This document shows positions 24,257 to 35,815 of a stretch of 64,000 nt of DNA, in pieces. Position numbers and translations under genes: made by a program. The notes beneath the pieces were generated by a model. The model was not told where the DNA came from. It worked only from the letters and a program-made list of their open reading frames with translations, and searched no databases. Origin of the DNA: Hyparrhenia diplandra (lineage: Eukaryota > Streptophyta > Magnoliopsida > Poales > Poaceae); contig JADLZK010009226.1 of NCBI GenBank assembly GCA_015847255.1, forward strand, positions 1 to 64,000. Reading direction: 5' to 3'. Each line of letters opens with the position of its first letter. Position 1 is the first letter of the stretch.

Positions 24257-24764
24257 GGGAAAGCTACTCGCCGTCCTTCGCGCTCTGTACGTTCATGCAG
24301 TGTTGCTCTCACTCGCTCGCTTTCTTCTTCCTCTGGTCATCCTCCCCGGCCCCCTTCTCTGCCAAGCTCGGCGTGGCGTCTTGCCGCTGCAGCTTGCTTC
24401 ACTAATTTCTTTCCCTTTCCATTCGCAGAGGCTTCAGTTTAGAGATTCTAATCGGGTTGGCTAACGTCGATAGCTAAGTTCTTGCGTGCATTTGGATTTG
24501 CAGTCTAGAACAAACCTTTTTCGTTTTCAACCAACCTCTGGTGCTTGTTGAATTCTTGTGCTCTTTTGACATTCGGGAAGGCCATTTTCATTTTCAGATT
24601 GAGCTAGTTCAGCCGAGGCGTTTTTTCAGCCAAAGATCGCCATCTTTTTGGACCTGCTCTTGATTCCGTTTCGTTTTGATTGATTGATTCGTTTCGTCTT
24701 TCCTTCGCTCCCCCCTTCTCCGTTAAGCGGACCTCCGCTGTTCTTCTGCCATTGCTGGACGGCC

Positions 24765-26023
24765 ATGGATCCCTTCCACGGCATTGTGAAGGAGGAGGAG
24801 TTCGACTTCGACTACGACTTCACCGGCGTTCCTGTGGGGATGCGGCGGCGGCGGCGGCGGCGTCGTCGTCGTCGCCCTCGTGGGCCGTCGCCTTGCCGGA
24901 GCTGCCCCGGCCGATGGAAGGACTCGGCGAGGTGGGCCCCACCCGTTCCTGACCAAGACCTACGACGTCGTGGACGACCCCAACACCGACACCGTCGTCT
25001 CCTGGGGTTTCGCCGGCAACAGCTTCGTCGTCTGGGACGCCGACGCATTCGCCACGGTGATCCTCCCGCGTTACTTCAAGCACAGCAACTTCTCCAGCTT
25101 CGTCCGCCAGCTCAACACCTACGTAAGTAGTGTCTGTTAGCTTTCAATTCGGTGTTCAATGCTTGAGCCGTCAATGGCGGTCGATCGCCGGAATGTGACG
25201 CCGTTCTTTCCATTGCATTGCACTGCACTGCAGGGGTTCAGGAAGGTTGACCCGGACAGGTGGGAGTTCGCTAACGAGGGGTTCCATCGTGGCCAGAGGG
25301 AGCCCTGAGGACGATCAAGCGCCGGCGCCCGCCATCGAGCCCGTCGTCGTCGGCGCAGCAGGGGCAGGCGCCGTCGGCGTGCCTGGAGGTGGGACAGTTC
25401 GGGCACGACGGCGAGGTGCACCGGCTGCAGCGCGACAAGGGGATCCTGCTCGCGGAGGTGGTGAAGCTGCGGCAGGAGCAGCAGGCGACGCGCGCGCAGA
25501 TGCAGGCCATGGAGGAGCGCATCACCACCGCGGAGCAGAAGCAGCAGCAGATGACGGTGTTCCTGGCGCGCGCCATGAAGAACCCGAGCTTCATCCAGAT
25601 GCTGGTCGACCGGCAGGGCCTCGGCGACCGCCGCAGGGAGCTCGAGGACGCGCTCTCGAAAAAGCGCCGCCGCCCCATCGAGCACCACCTCCCGCGTGAC
25701 GGCGCGAGTAGCAGCACCGCCACGGAGGCGGCGGTGAGCGACTACATTTCCGGCCTTCCGGTCGGCGTCAACGGCGTGACGGAGGCGGACGAAGACGAGG
25801 GCCGGCGAGAGGGGAGCGGCGTCGGCGGCGAGGACACGGAGAGCTTCTGGGTGGAGTTGCTCAGCCTCGGCCTGGAGAAGCACCTGGATGGCGGCAGCGG
25901 CGCGGCGGCAGCAAGGAGGGGATCGGAGCTGACGTGGACAACGACGTGGACGACGACGTGGATGTGCTGGTGCAGAGTATCTACCACTTGAATCCGAACC
26001 CGGGCAGCCCCAGTGGCGAGTGA
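24765..26023 (+). CDS. HSFA2: Heat-shock transcription factor, class A2 (2 exons, frame-broken)
   Basis: HSFs bind heat-shock elements in the nucleus and activate chaperone genes. Exons are 24765-25122 and 25234-26023, with the single intron inside the DNA-binding domain, as is standard for plant HSFs. Visible features in order are MDPFHGIVKEEEFDF, the DNA-binding domain HPFLTKTYDVVDDP to FSSFVRQLNTY and GFRKVDPDRWEFANEGF, the HR-A/B coiled coil from LQRDKGILLAEVVKLRQEQQ to the FIQML region, the nuclear localisation signal KKRRR, the AHA activator motif ESFWVELLSL and a C-terminal VDVLVQSIYHLNP export-like segment. Four frame shifts, near 24840, 24920, 25300 and 25920, are each equivalent to one missing base. 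Restoring all four gives 383 residues, the expected size. It is either a pseudogene or, more likely, a gene with consensus errors in GC-rich DNA. Confidence 0.85.
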
Positions 26024-26051
26024 AACTTCCGGAACGTTCCATATTCCAGAA
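26022..26051. promoter_or_regulatory. Heat-shock element overlapping the HSF stop codon
   Basis: Blocks GAA (26022), TTC (26027), GAA (26032) and TTC (26037) run in perfect 5 bp phase, and the first overlaps the TGA stop. A further TTCCAGAA follows at 26044-26051. This is one of the best HSE matches in the window, yet it is at the gene's 3' end. Confidence 0.65.
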
Positions 26052-26085
26052 CCCACTACGGTCTATGGAAGCTCCGAGTGGGCAT

Positions 26086-26145
26086 TGCAAGTAGGCGATA
26101 GTTTTATATCCGGCGTGCAAGTAGGCGATAGTTTTATATCCGGCG
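26086..26145. repeat. Perfect 30 bp tandem duplication in the HSF 3' region
   Basis: The unit starts TGCAAGTAGGCGATAG and ends ATATCCGGCG. Copies at 26086-26115 and 26116-26145 are identical, implying a recent event or strong constraint. It is probably in the 3' untranslated region. Confidence 0.85.
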
Positions 26146-27301
26146 CCTGACTTTTTGTCGCGGGCTCTGCAAGTTGCAAAAGTGCTTGCGGTTGGCCGGT
26201 TGCCAAGGAATGTTCAGGATGCTCGTCGGACTACGAAGTTTCTAGAAGATGGAGCAGCACCCCTACTATCAGTGGAAAGTGTAGATTCTGACTAGATCAG
26301 GATGTGGCAAAGGACTTTCCAAATGTGGATGGTGGTGGTGCCATTATTCAGTGGTACCTCACGATACGCCAATATATTTCTGAAGTTCTGAAAGGATGTC
26401 TATCCTGTACGAGTATATAACTGCCGTTCCTCCGAGTGCTGACAGTTTTGCGGACCCGGGTCGAGGTATGCTGACATTGGATGTTGATATAAGCTGTGGA
26501 ACCAAAATATCGCACGAGTAGATATTTTGGTCTGTTCTAGTATCCGAGTAGTATTTCATAATGCTTTTCATAAATCTCACTTATTATATTGAGCAAAAGT
26601 CCAGAACATTTTTTAAGGGCTTCTTTGGATTGGAGGAAACATAGGAATTTTAAAAACAAATCTTCTTATAGGAATAAAAATTTTGAAGCCAAATGAAATA
26701 AAATAAAAAAAAACCAAATCTTATCTTATAGGAATAAAAATTCTATGAAGCCATATGGATTTGTGCAAAAATAAAATAAAAGTTCTTAAAAAAACCATCA
26801 AGTATAGCTATATAGTAGTAAAACTGGAGCCAGTTTAGTAATATAGTAGTTTTTAAAAAGAAATATAGTTGTCCTAGTCCTACCGAAATGTGCACAACTG
26901 AAATGGGACTCGGGCTAAATAAGTAACGGTCAATTCCCATCACTGACAGCATGAGCTCGATCAACGAATAACTTTTTTTTTTTTACGTTGCAGTAGGCCA
27001 ACTGCATATCATCATCATTAAACGGAACTCGGGCAAAATAAACACTGGCCATTCCCAACATCGACAGCACGCTGAGATATCACAGGAGTGCAAAAGCATA
27101 GCTTCCCTTAACTTGTGTACGTCTACAAACTCTTTGAGCATCTCTTTGTATGATGTGAAGAGGGTGAAACAATATGGAAGTCGTTTTTCTCGGCCCATGC
27201 AAAAGCACAAGCGGAAACCAAATCTAAGGGAGTGAGAAAATGCCCCGGTGATTTTTCCTGTCAGTCTATTTTGGGTCTAGAAATGAAGCATAGCATTGCT
27301 A
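26146..27301. other. Intergenic DNA between HSF and DHAK copy 2
   Basis: The HSF and DHAK copy 2 converge here, so both 3' untranslated regions lie within. From 26610 to about 26760, two similar segments containing TTATAGGAATAAAAATT suggest an old small transposon. No gene was recognised. Confidence 0.5.
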
Positions 27302-30300
27302 CTAGCTCTTTGAACCATGCAGTTTGTTCTTCACTGCAAGGGCAGCGGCTCTGTACCATGCAGCTGCAGCCATTGCTCCAGGATCAGGGATCGAAGCCAG
27401 GAGATCAGGTGCGATGTATGATGACCGTCCAGCCTGCAAGTGCAATCCAATTCTTATGTGAATATGAGAATTTTTCTCCAAGGAAAAGGAAATAGGAGAA
27501 TAATTATTGTTCGATAATCCTGCAACAGTAAGGTTGTACAGAGCTTAAGCGTGAAGCATGTGTAGGGTGAGTGAGAACATATATACCTTTGCTAGCATTT
27601 GTTTGGTGGATTCAGCGCCAGCTGATGCTGCTTCAGAAGAAGCGATGAAAGCAGTCACAGGATCATCCCCAGCCTCAAGTCTCTGTTCAGCACGGTAATT
27701 TTATCAGATAATCATGGACAATTGTGCAGGAAGATAAAGTGGAATCAAGAAGTAACCTGTTTAAGAACAGCAGAAGCAGGAATTAGGGCATCCAACATTG
27801 TGCGGTATCCTGCACTGGCACCACCATATTTGCTAACAGCAGCAACAGAGGCCTCTAAAGCATCAGCCCCTAGAAAAGCAGCAAGGTTTATTTAGTACGT
27901 AAACTTCATGATATATGGCCAGAAAGACCAAGCACATTGCTTACATTTATTTGCAGTGACAGTTGAGCTCTGCTTTAAGCTTGCATACGCAGCCTTGCAG
28001 AGTATGTCATACCTGGAATATATTAGGAAATAGGAAATGTAAGTTTACTCCATAGTAATCAGACATGAAATCAGGAAAAATGAGAACCAAAAATGAGCAC
28101 AGATTATCATACAAGATTCCACTTGTTCCACCCATCACCCTTCGGATTGTTGCCCCAATTTCATTTATTGTTCCGCTGCATCATTCATAGGGTAACTGGA
28201 ATAGAGAAAAAAAATGCACTAAATTTTGGTCAAATTTTAAATGAAAAATAAAGTAGAATTATATCATAAAATTAGCTAACCCGATTATAATAATATCAAG
28301 AAAATGATATAGAAAAAAAAAGCTGGCTGAAAATGAAGTGTGATAGTGATCTAATGAGAAAAATATCAACATAATGTATATGATTTCCACTGGATAGGAA
28401 CCAGAGTTATAATTCAAATTATAGTAAAGCTAGTAAAATCATGTGGGAGTTCATATAGTTTTTTATCACATGTCAGCAGCAGAATTACCATATTTCTCTC
28501 CAATGATTTGTAGTGCTCTTAACTTACCGCTTTTTCATATCTTCAAGAATAGCTGTTGCACCTCTATACATCTGAAAGAAACAGCAGTGAATTACCAATC
28601 CTAAAATAGCAGTAGTCAAATAAGTATTGAATTGGTAAAAACTATTTGACTCACTGTGGTTCCACAGTCACCATCACCCACTTTACTGTCCCATTCATTT
28701 AGGCTATCCTTGAGATTGATAATTTCAGTAGCACTTGCTTCAATAGCAGCCTCCAGGATACACCCTAGCTTGCTCAGCTCCTGAGATGGAGCAAGAATCT
28801 GCAGAAGAATAACTAAATCATGATAACTGAGGGACTGCAAATGGCAACTGATGAACATTCATAACAGTCATGAAAGTGTGATGATAAAAGACAACAAAAA
28901 AAAGAAGCAAAACAGTCTTGAAAGTTCCATGAAAAAGTTCCATTTTTCTCTGGATCAGGCAATGAGAAACTGAGACAAAGCAAATACTGCATAATAGCTT
29001 GAAATAAAAAAAAAAAAAAAAAAACACCTATAACCCCTACAGAACCAGCAAACAGCTACTGGAACTTCTTCCATGCTTCCACATCAGAACACCGGTGAAC
29101 TGATGGCCTCAGGGAAAAAGATAGTAAGGAATCCAAATAGGGAATTTGTTTTACCTCGTCATCCTTCATTGAAGGTGCTGGTGGTAGAGGAACAGGAAAC
29201 TTTTGCTGGTGGACGGTTTCCTACAGTCAAGTGATCAACACTAAGTTTAGAAAAATGATTTATAATTGAAAGGTTTTGATAGAGCTTAAAATAATTTCCA
29301 CAGTGCTGAAAATATGATTTAGAAGTTTTGATAGCAGTCTCTGTGTCTCAATAAATTCCCATTCATCTGAACAACCTACACTTGTTACAGCCTCAAATCA
29401 ATGTTCGCACAACATGGATCATAAGCAAGTCTTTAGTATGTACTTAGAAAAGGAAATGCATGGCAAGTTAGATGATGGTAGAAGGGGAAAATAATTTAGA
29501 TAACAGTATAGGTCCAACTTGTACACCAGAAATAAACTGACTACATCACTGTTCTAAAATGTGATAATCCCACCCGCCCACCTAGACTTCACCTAGGTGT
29601 GAGCTACATACTTCCTCCTAGCACGCTATAAGCGTCTAATTAGCCACTCGGCACAAACCAACCAACTGCTTAGCACTGATTAGCCACTAGACATGGAGCC
29701 TACCGAACACCTTACACCTTTTAGAGCACTGGATCTCCAGAGCATTGTTAGAGAACACTAGCTAAAGGCAGATACTCCCTCTATTCCAAGTTATAAGTCG
29801 TTCTGGCTTTTCTAGATCATAGCTCCAGTTGAAGCAGGCTAAATTAACTCACCTTCAGAACCAACAGGCCAAGCTGGAGCTTTAGTGGGAGCATCAAGTC
29901 TCTTCAAAATGCTTTCATCAGACTTCATAATAGTAATAGATAATCCTGCAAAGAGAAAGAGTCTGAAACAATATTGCCTGCCTGCCTGGTTACTTAGGAA
30001 GCTGGGTCATTCAATCAAAAAAAAAAAAAATCTTAGGAAGCTGGGTCAACGCAAAATGCTGGCATATGCATTGTGATTAGATAAACAATTTCACTTAAGT
30101 CAACTGCTCATATATCAGATGATAATGAACAATATATAAAACATTTTCGTTTGTGAGCATGACGGTTGGAGCAAAGCAGTTATATTGACCAGTGAATGAT
30201 TTACGAGGTTTGGTAAAATCATGTTAAGAGATGACAAAGCTCATCCGCATCATCATTTTGAGGAATCACGCAAAAAAACTGACCTGCCATATCAAGTGAT

Positions 30301-33300
30301 GTCATAAGTGCGCCAGTGTATACTCTGTCAACAGCAATGCCATACACCAATTGCAACTCAGGAACTGCTTTTCTCGCTGCAATCATAAGTTCCATGATAG
30401 GAGTGGCTCCTAATCTGCACATTAGAGATAGGGTTAAAGAACAAAGTTACAAACTGTACTCAATTCAGAACAAACAGTGGAAGAAAGGAAATAGCTACAG
30501 TGATAAGTAAATAAGTTTTTTCCAACGCGAACTTTAGGGTGGGGGAGCTTCCCCACCTGGATACAGATTATCATCAACGGCCTCGTTTTTGGGGAACGAT
30601 GCAAGGAACCCTGGTGGTTAATCATGGAAAACCGGACCAAAACCAATACATGACACAGACACAAAAACACAAAAAGAAAGAAGGAAAAATACAACGCCAA
30701 AACACATGAACTCCTCAATGATGCCTTCAGGGAGGTGGATAAGTAAATAAGTAATGTACAATTCAAAGAGATCATAAGAAGAAAGTGAATTTTAATCTCT
30801 AAGTAGAATTTGATATGGGTTATGGGTAGACAATATCATAGCCACACTGCCATAAGCTCTCAATCCTCTCATATATAGTGTTAAATACATTTTGTAACTA
30901 ATAAGCAGAAGTAATTATTGAAGAAAGAAAAACATTTCTAATGTATGTCTGAATCTTTCCAGTGAGCCCTTCCAGATATTCCTAGTCTCTGGCCTGTCCA
31001 AGCCGCACAATAAAGTGCTATAAAGATGGTAATAAGTTTTTTTGAATTTTAAGATGGTAATAAGTTATCTTTCAGGAATTCAAAATGGATGCCCCTACCC
31101 CGGCCACCATCAGCAAACAAAGAAATTATCCATAAAAAAAAGAAAATGGCCTGGGTACAAGTGACATTAATATGCAACCTACTAACCAGATCCCAGATCC
31201 CTTTGACGTATGACAAGGTTAAGAAGTAGAAATCTCCAACTGAAACATACTCATAATTTTAAAATTCTTGTTGCTTTCTCCCATGTATGATAATTTTTTT
31301 TTTCACTGCTTCAAGTCTAGTGTTGTATATTCAGGATAAGTTTACAGGAAAGAACTGTCACAGCAACCCATAAAAAAGAATGAGCAATGAGATCACCAAA
31401 ACCAACTAGCCAAGACTGAAAACGTGAACGTTAGCTCATCATGAAATATGAAAAAAGGATAGGGAACACATTCAAGAAACAGCTAACCTAGTGCGACTAG
31501 ATTCCGCAAATATTATTCAATTTATACAGTGGCAAAAATGTTCAGATTTGTATTACCCATTCACTAGGAGAACAGCATTGCAACCCCTTGTGATAGGAAG
31601 ATACTGAGTTTCCTGCAAGGATCCAAGGCCACCAAATGAATAATTAAGAGCATCCAAGCTAGCCATACTGCCATAGGAAGTCACTATTTTACATAATGCA
31701 GTTACTGAGAGTGTGAAACAGTTGTATAATGTTCCACTTAAGAAAAACCATCGCAAGAGAGGATTAGTCCTCGTTCCTTGTAATACACATTCAACCCCAG
31801 TTGTCATCCTTACCTCTCCTGTAATCCAGGCTTGTCTTTTCTTAATAAAAAAGATGCTACATTTTTTGTTAAGGGGGATTGGGGGGAGAAGGATATGTCT
31901 GGAACAGAAAGGAGAACTTCGAAGCTAAGACAAACTATAGTTTTTGCCTTTTCTAAATACTTAATCGACGCTACACACGGTTCAGCATTAGACTTAACAA
32001 ATTATGCAAAATAGGGTTTTGAATTAAACAGAGAAATATGACCACAAAATGTAGTGATATGTGTTGCTGTGGTGTGGGAAACAAAATAAATGTTGCATTT
32101 TGTCCAACAAATACAAATAGATAAACATAGAGCATTAAACAAAAGAGTGCAAATCAAAACTTACCTGTGACAATATCTGCTTAAGAACATGTTCTACCAC
32201 TACATCAACTGACTGAAGTTCAACAACAGCAACACCAGGTTCTCCATGCTGGAAACAAATAGATGTTTTGATTTCAGATTTATCAATCTCATTAATGTAG
32301 AAAACAAACATTAATGCACAAAACCTTACAACTACACCTAAGTATGCTAATTGTTTAATTATAAGAGCATGATAACAGATGCAGTTTAAACTTACGATTC
32401 CAAGGCCAAGCTCCATTTGACTTGGACCCAAACGATCAGAAGTTACTTGCCCAGGCAACGTGCAAACAGAAAGTGCAACTCCCATCGTACCAACAACCTC
32501 AGATGCATGTTTTGCTTCTGCAGTCACCTCTGCAAGAGATAAACCAGCATCTGCTGCAGCCCCAGCAACCTATGGATTAAACAAACTTAAAATTAGAGTG
32601 TGAGAAGAAATTTTACAAGAAATCATTGGCTGCTTTGAGTTTGATATCCATGCAATACAAAGCCAGAATTTCTTCCAATAGAAGGGATTTTATATGCCAA
32701 CAGTCAAGATTATTGAAAAACTAATTATTACTTACTGTTCCCCCATTCCAAGTCTAGCACCTTAAGGTCCTTAACTATACAAGGTTTAGTCACTATATTT
32801 GATGTGCAGGGTGCAGGCTTAGATTAGAAAACGTGTGTTTCATGAACAAGCAGTATATCTTTGATTCCAGTTAAGATCACTATTGGTTAGTGTTTAGGGT
32901 TCATCTTAATATAATGATACACAGCTCTCCTGTGTGTTCAAGAAAAGTGTTTAGCGTTCATGCAGATAGCATGTCAGCTTACTTAAGAAGGCAGTCCCGT
33001 TATTTTAAGCACATAGTGAATAGTTAAATACTTAAATCAGAGGGAAAAGGCTGCTTGCATGGAAAAGAAGATCAAATGAGTGTCAAAGAGATTTTTGCAG
33101 GTCAACTTGGCTGAGTGAAAGAATGTAACATGCCAGTAACTGGAGCCGGAGGTGAGCCTAAGAGGAAATCTAGGATAGAAAATACAATGACAACAACAAA
33201 ATACCTTATGCACAAGCACTGTTCCAGCTAAACCTCTTCTACCAGCTATCCCTCTTGGTGGGGAAGGGCACAATCATCTCCAACAATGACCATCTACAAT

Positions 33301-34703
33301 TGGAAGATAAATGATACATAGTCATTAAAATTAATATGATCTGCCACACAACATAGTAATAGTGTGTTTATCAACCTCCATCTTGTAGCCTTCAGATTTT
33401 GCCTCCTCAGCAGCTAATCCAAAATTCAGTCTATCACCAGTGTAGTTCTGCAAATGTTTGGCAATTGAAGGTAAGAAGAAATGAAGCTTAGTAAGATGAG
33501 AGGAGTGCATTTCTTCACAGTTAACACTTATAAATTGAACAAATTGGGCACTGCAGTTTAAAAATAATGTAGAAAATCCCTACATCAAACATACACATTT
33601 ATCCAAAACAGCCCACAGTCCGGCCCTTTTCAAAGCAAATACAGATGTACCACAGGTCCACAGCCTACTTATTGAACTAAAATTGATATGTCCCAAGCAA
33701 AGTTCAGAGAGTAAAATGTTATCCCTCCTCTATCCATTCATGCATGAACACAGGACGATAGGTTGAGGAAATGGTAGTTATTAATGTGATAATAAATAAA
33801 CAATGCATGGTCCCAGAGCATCAGATACTCATATTGCACAATCCTCGGGTGTTCGTGTACTAAACGATCCCTCTTATCTCATGACCTGACATTCTAAAGC
33901 TGATATCATAGTGAGAGTACCTTTACTATTAGAAGGCACCCCATGGGACCAGTTACAGCTCGAATAGCCTACAGTGAGAAGATGCAGTTAAATGTCAGTT
34001 AAGATGATTTAAGCTGCTTAAGAAGCTAGACATAGACACATAGTTTCACCAAAAAGAAACATACAGCTAAAATAGAATCAACAGGTGGAGAAGCAAAAAC
34101 ATCTCCAGAAACAGCAGCAGTCAACATCCCTGGCCCAACAAATCCAGCATGGGCAGGCTCATGGCCGCTTCCACCACCTATGAACAAGACATGAAAAAAT
34201 GAAAATATCCCAGCAACCATCACCATGAAAGTTACCAATGAAGATATTTTTTTCATGCAGAAGTTCCTATTTGACATTTCTTAAAGATGGCCAAAGAAAC
34301 AGTATGGCCATATGCTAAAGTATACTATTAGTACAAAAGGGAAACACAACAAGTGCTGAAGTGCATGAGAGTTTATATACATGCAGACTGACATGACATT
34401 GACAACCGACATATTTCTGTATGATGATGCCATGGCATGCAAAGAGGTCCATGCAATAAACATCATATGCTCCTCTTCCAGCAGTAATGTCTCCAAAGCA
34501 GAGTACAACATGGTACTTAATGTAAAAAAGAATCATAACTAGCAAAATAACATTAGCAACTAGTTCAATATGTGGAAAATTGAATGTAAGGTGACATAAA
34601 CTGAGCAAAAGAATACTATATCTTGCCAATTCTAGTGAAAAAAACCATCACACTCCTATTTTGCTCTCTATAATACAATGAAAAGCAGCTCTCCTGCGTT
34701 TTC

Positions 34704-34738
<35 letters not shown>

Positions 34739-35381
34739 CACACTGAAGCAATCCTACTAACATGGCAACCACTTATTGTGAACTAGTGTCAGGTTCCTTC
34801 AAGTTATATTGAAACAGGGGAATTTCTCATCATTTATATATATTTAATGTAATAGAGGAACTAACCATCAGTCCATCACATTCACATGAAAATTGGATCA
34901 AAGCATAGTTCGAAGCATAAACTATCACATTAACATGAAAATTAGAACAAAAGCCTTTGGAGCAGCCAAAGGCAGAACACAGAACAATACCTGAGATGAC
35001 TGCAACTTTGTCATAGGAACCGCGCTCGACATCAGCACGAAGAACGACCTTAATCTGCACAGATTTCAGGGGAGTTCTGTCACTCAATGCTTGCCGAAAC
35101 AACTCAGAATTGTTTCCTGTTGCGAAAAAAAAAAATCACCTGAGGGAAACCGTCGAGGTACTGCAGACCCGGGTAAGTCTCCACCAACCCCTCGATAAAC
35201 TCCGTCACCACATCTGCAAAAGTTTAGCAAACGAAGCCCAGTCGGGACCACCGGACGCGATTAAACCCTAGAAATCGCAGAAAAAACTGTCTAAAATTTA
35301 GCGACAAATAGGGGCAAATGGTGGCGACTGGCGGCAGTTACCGTCGGGGTTGTTGATGAGCTTCTTCCCCTGCAAGGCCAT
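27302..35381 (-). CDS. Dihydroxyacetone kinase, copy 2 (20 exons)
   Basis: This is the same enzyme as copy 1, with DhaK then DhaL domains in one chain. Exons, read downward, are 35342-35381, 35140-35213, 34991-35054, 34065-34177, 33921-33968, 33376-33447, 33205-33293, 32396-32569, 32165-32248, 31557-31612, 30284-30414, 29853-29945, 29155-29220, 28655-28798, 28528-28571, 28113-28195, 27945-28012, 27757-27869, 27587-27682 and 27302-27433. Motifs include GGGSGHEPAHAGFVGPGMLT, NYTGDRLNFGLAAEEAK, HGEPGVAVVEL, WDSKVGDGDCGTT and PDPGAMAAAAWYRAAAL. It begins MALQGKKLINNPDG. Three one-base breaks occur: a missing C in exon 7, an extra T in exon 13 and a missing A in exon 16. Correcting them gives 594 residues with every junction in phase. 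The introns hold several small retroposon insertions. Confidence 0.92.
29993..30048 (+). mobile_element. 22 bp A-tailed insertion with perfect 17 bp direct repeats
   Basis: CTTAGGAAGCTGGGTCA occurs at 29993-30009 and at 30032-30048. The 22-base insert is TTCAATC, then 14 A, then T. The long perfect duplication and the A-tail point to target-primed reverse transcription of an extremely truncated element. It lies in an intron of DHAK copy 2. Confidence 0.8.
30502..30752 (-). mobile_element. About 220 bp non-LTR retroposon with 15 bp target-site duplication
   Basis: GATAAGTAAATAAGT flanks the element at 30502-30516 and 30738-30752. The insert starts on the plus strand with TTTTTCCAACGCGAACTTTA, so its A-tail lies on the minus strand. 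The interior has no coding frame of note. It could be a SINE or a 5'-truncated LINE. It sits in an intron of DHAK copy 2. Confidence 0.75.
31023..31066 (-). mobile_element. 12 bp T-rich insertion with perfect 16 bp direct repeats
   Basis: AAGATGGTAATAAGTT is present at 31023-31038 and 31051-31066, separated only by TTTTTGAATTTT. This is the smallest member of the insertion series. It lies in the same intron as the 220 bp retroposon. Confidence 0.7.
32890..32961 (+). mobile_element. 42 bp truncated retroposon with 15 bp direct repeats
   Basis: GTGTTTAG[G/C]GTTCAT flanks at 32890-32904 and 32947-32961 with one mismatch. The insert contains GATACACAGCTCTCCTGTGT and ends GTTCAAGAAAA. The AGCTCTCCTG core and GTTCAA end recur at 34.7 kb, indicating a shared source element. 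It lies in the intron between exons 7 and 8 of DHAK copy 2. Confidence 0.75.
34646..34744 (+). mobile_element. Truncated retroposon whose tail became a (CA)n microsatellite
   Basis: CATCACACT occurs at 34646-34654 and 34736-34744. The insert contains GCAGCTCTCCTGCGTTTTCA and then AAAACACACAC extending into about 15 CA repeats. The core matches the insertion at 32.9 kb, so the microsatellite probably grew from the A-tail. It lies between exons 3 and 4 of DHAK copy 2. Confidence 0.65.
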
Positions 35382-35421
35382 GGCGAGGGGGCTCCCTGCG
35401 GCGGCGGCGTGTACGGCGATC

Positions 35422-35500
35422 GCCCGCAGCTGGGAGGAGTGACAGATTGGGGGAAGACGCGCCCGCAGCTTGGAGGAGCGACAGATTGGGGGAAAGACGG
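35422..35500. repeat. Tandem 39-40 bp duplication in the DHAK copy 2 leader
   Basis: The unit starts GCCCGCAGCT and contains ACAGATTGGGGGAA. Two copies at 35422-35460 and 35461-35500 differ at a few positions. It falls between the TATA box and the start codon, so it lengthens the 5' untranslated region. Confidence 0.8.
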
Positions 35501-35573
35501 CGAGGCGAGCGTATGAAGTCGCCCGCGCCCTGGCCTCGCTCGTTCTGTGGGCTTGCTTGCTAAGGGAGCTTAT

Positions 35574-35582
35574 CCTTTTATA
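35574..35582 (-). promoter_or_regulatory. TATA box of DHAK copy 2
   Basis: The minus strand reads TATAAAAGG about 195 bp upstream of the start codon at 35381. No comparable TATA box was picked out for copy 1, so the two copies may differ in promoter type. Confidence 0.6.
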
Positions 35583-35659
35583 GAAGCGAGTTAGCAGTCC
35601 AAGGAAGCTGAGAAAATTAAGTTTTACCGTAATGCCCCTCATTTTTTTTATAACCACAC

Positions 35660-35815
35660 CCTTCTATTACTTTCTCGGTTCCAAATTATACCCGGTTTAG
35701 CTTTTTATTCTAGATACACTAATTTTACAATGCATCCAGACATAGTGTATATCTAAATGCATAAGAACGTCTTTGTAATTTAGAATGCAGTAAATTTTAG
35801 TTAGAAGTGATATTT
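35660..35815. mobile_element. Stowaway-like MITE, diverged
   Basis: The left end reads CTCGGTTCCAAATTATACCC and the interior has ATCTAAATGCATAAGAACGT, both resembling the common grass element. The right terminus TTTGTAATTTAGAATGCAGT is a degraded inverted copy. It lies just upstream of the DHAK copy 2 promoter. Confidence 0.5.

Noticed and set aside
25137..26120. A 327-codon minus-strand frame opposite the HSF second exon
   Set aside because: It is the antisense shadow of a GC-rich coding exon with strong codon bias. Its product is low in complexity and matches no family, whereas the plus strand shows clear HSF domains.
26610..26760. A TIR transposon
   Set aside because: Two similar internal segments exist but no inverted ends were found.
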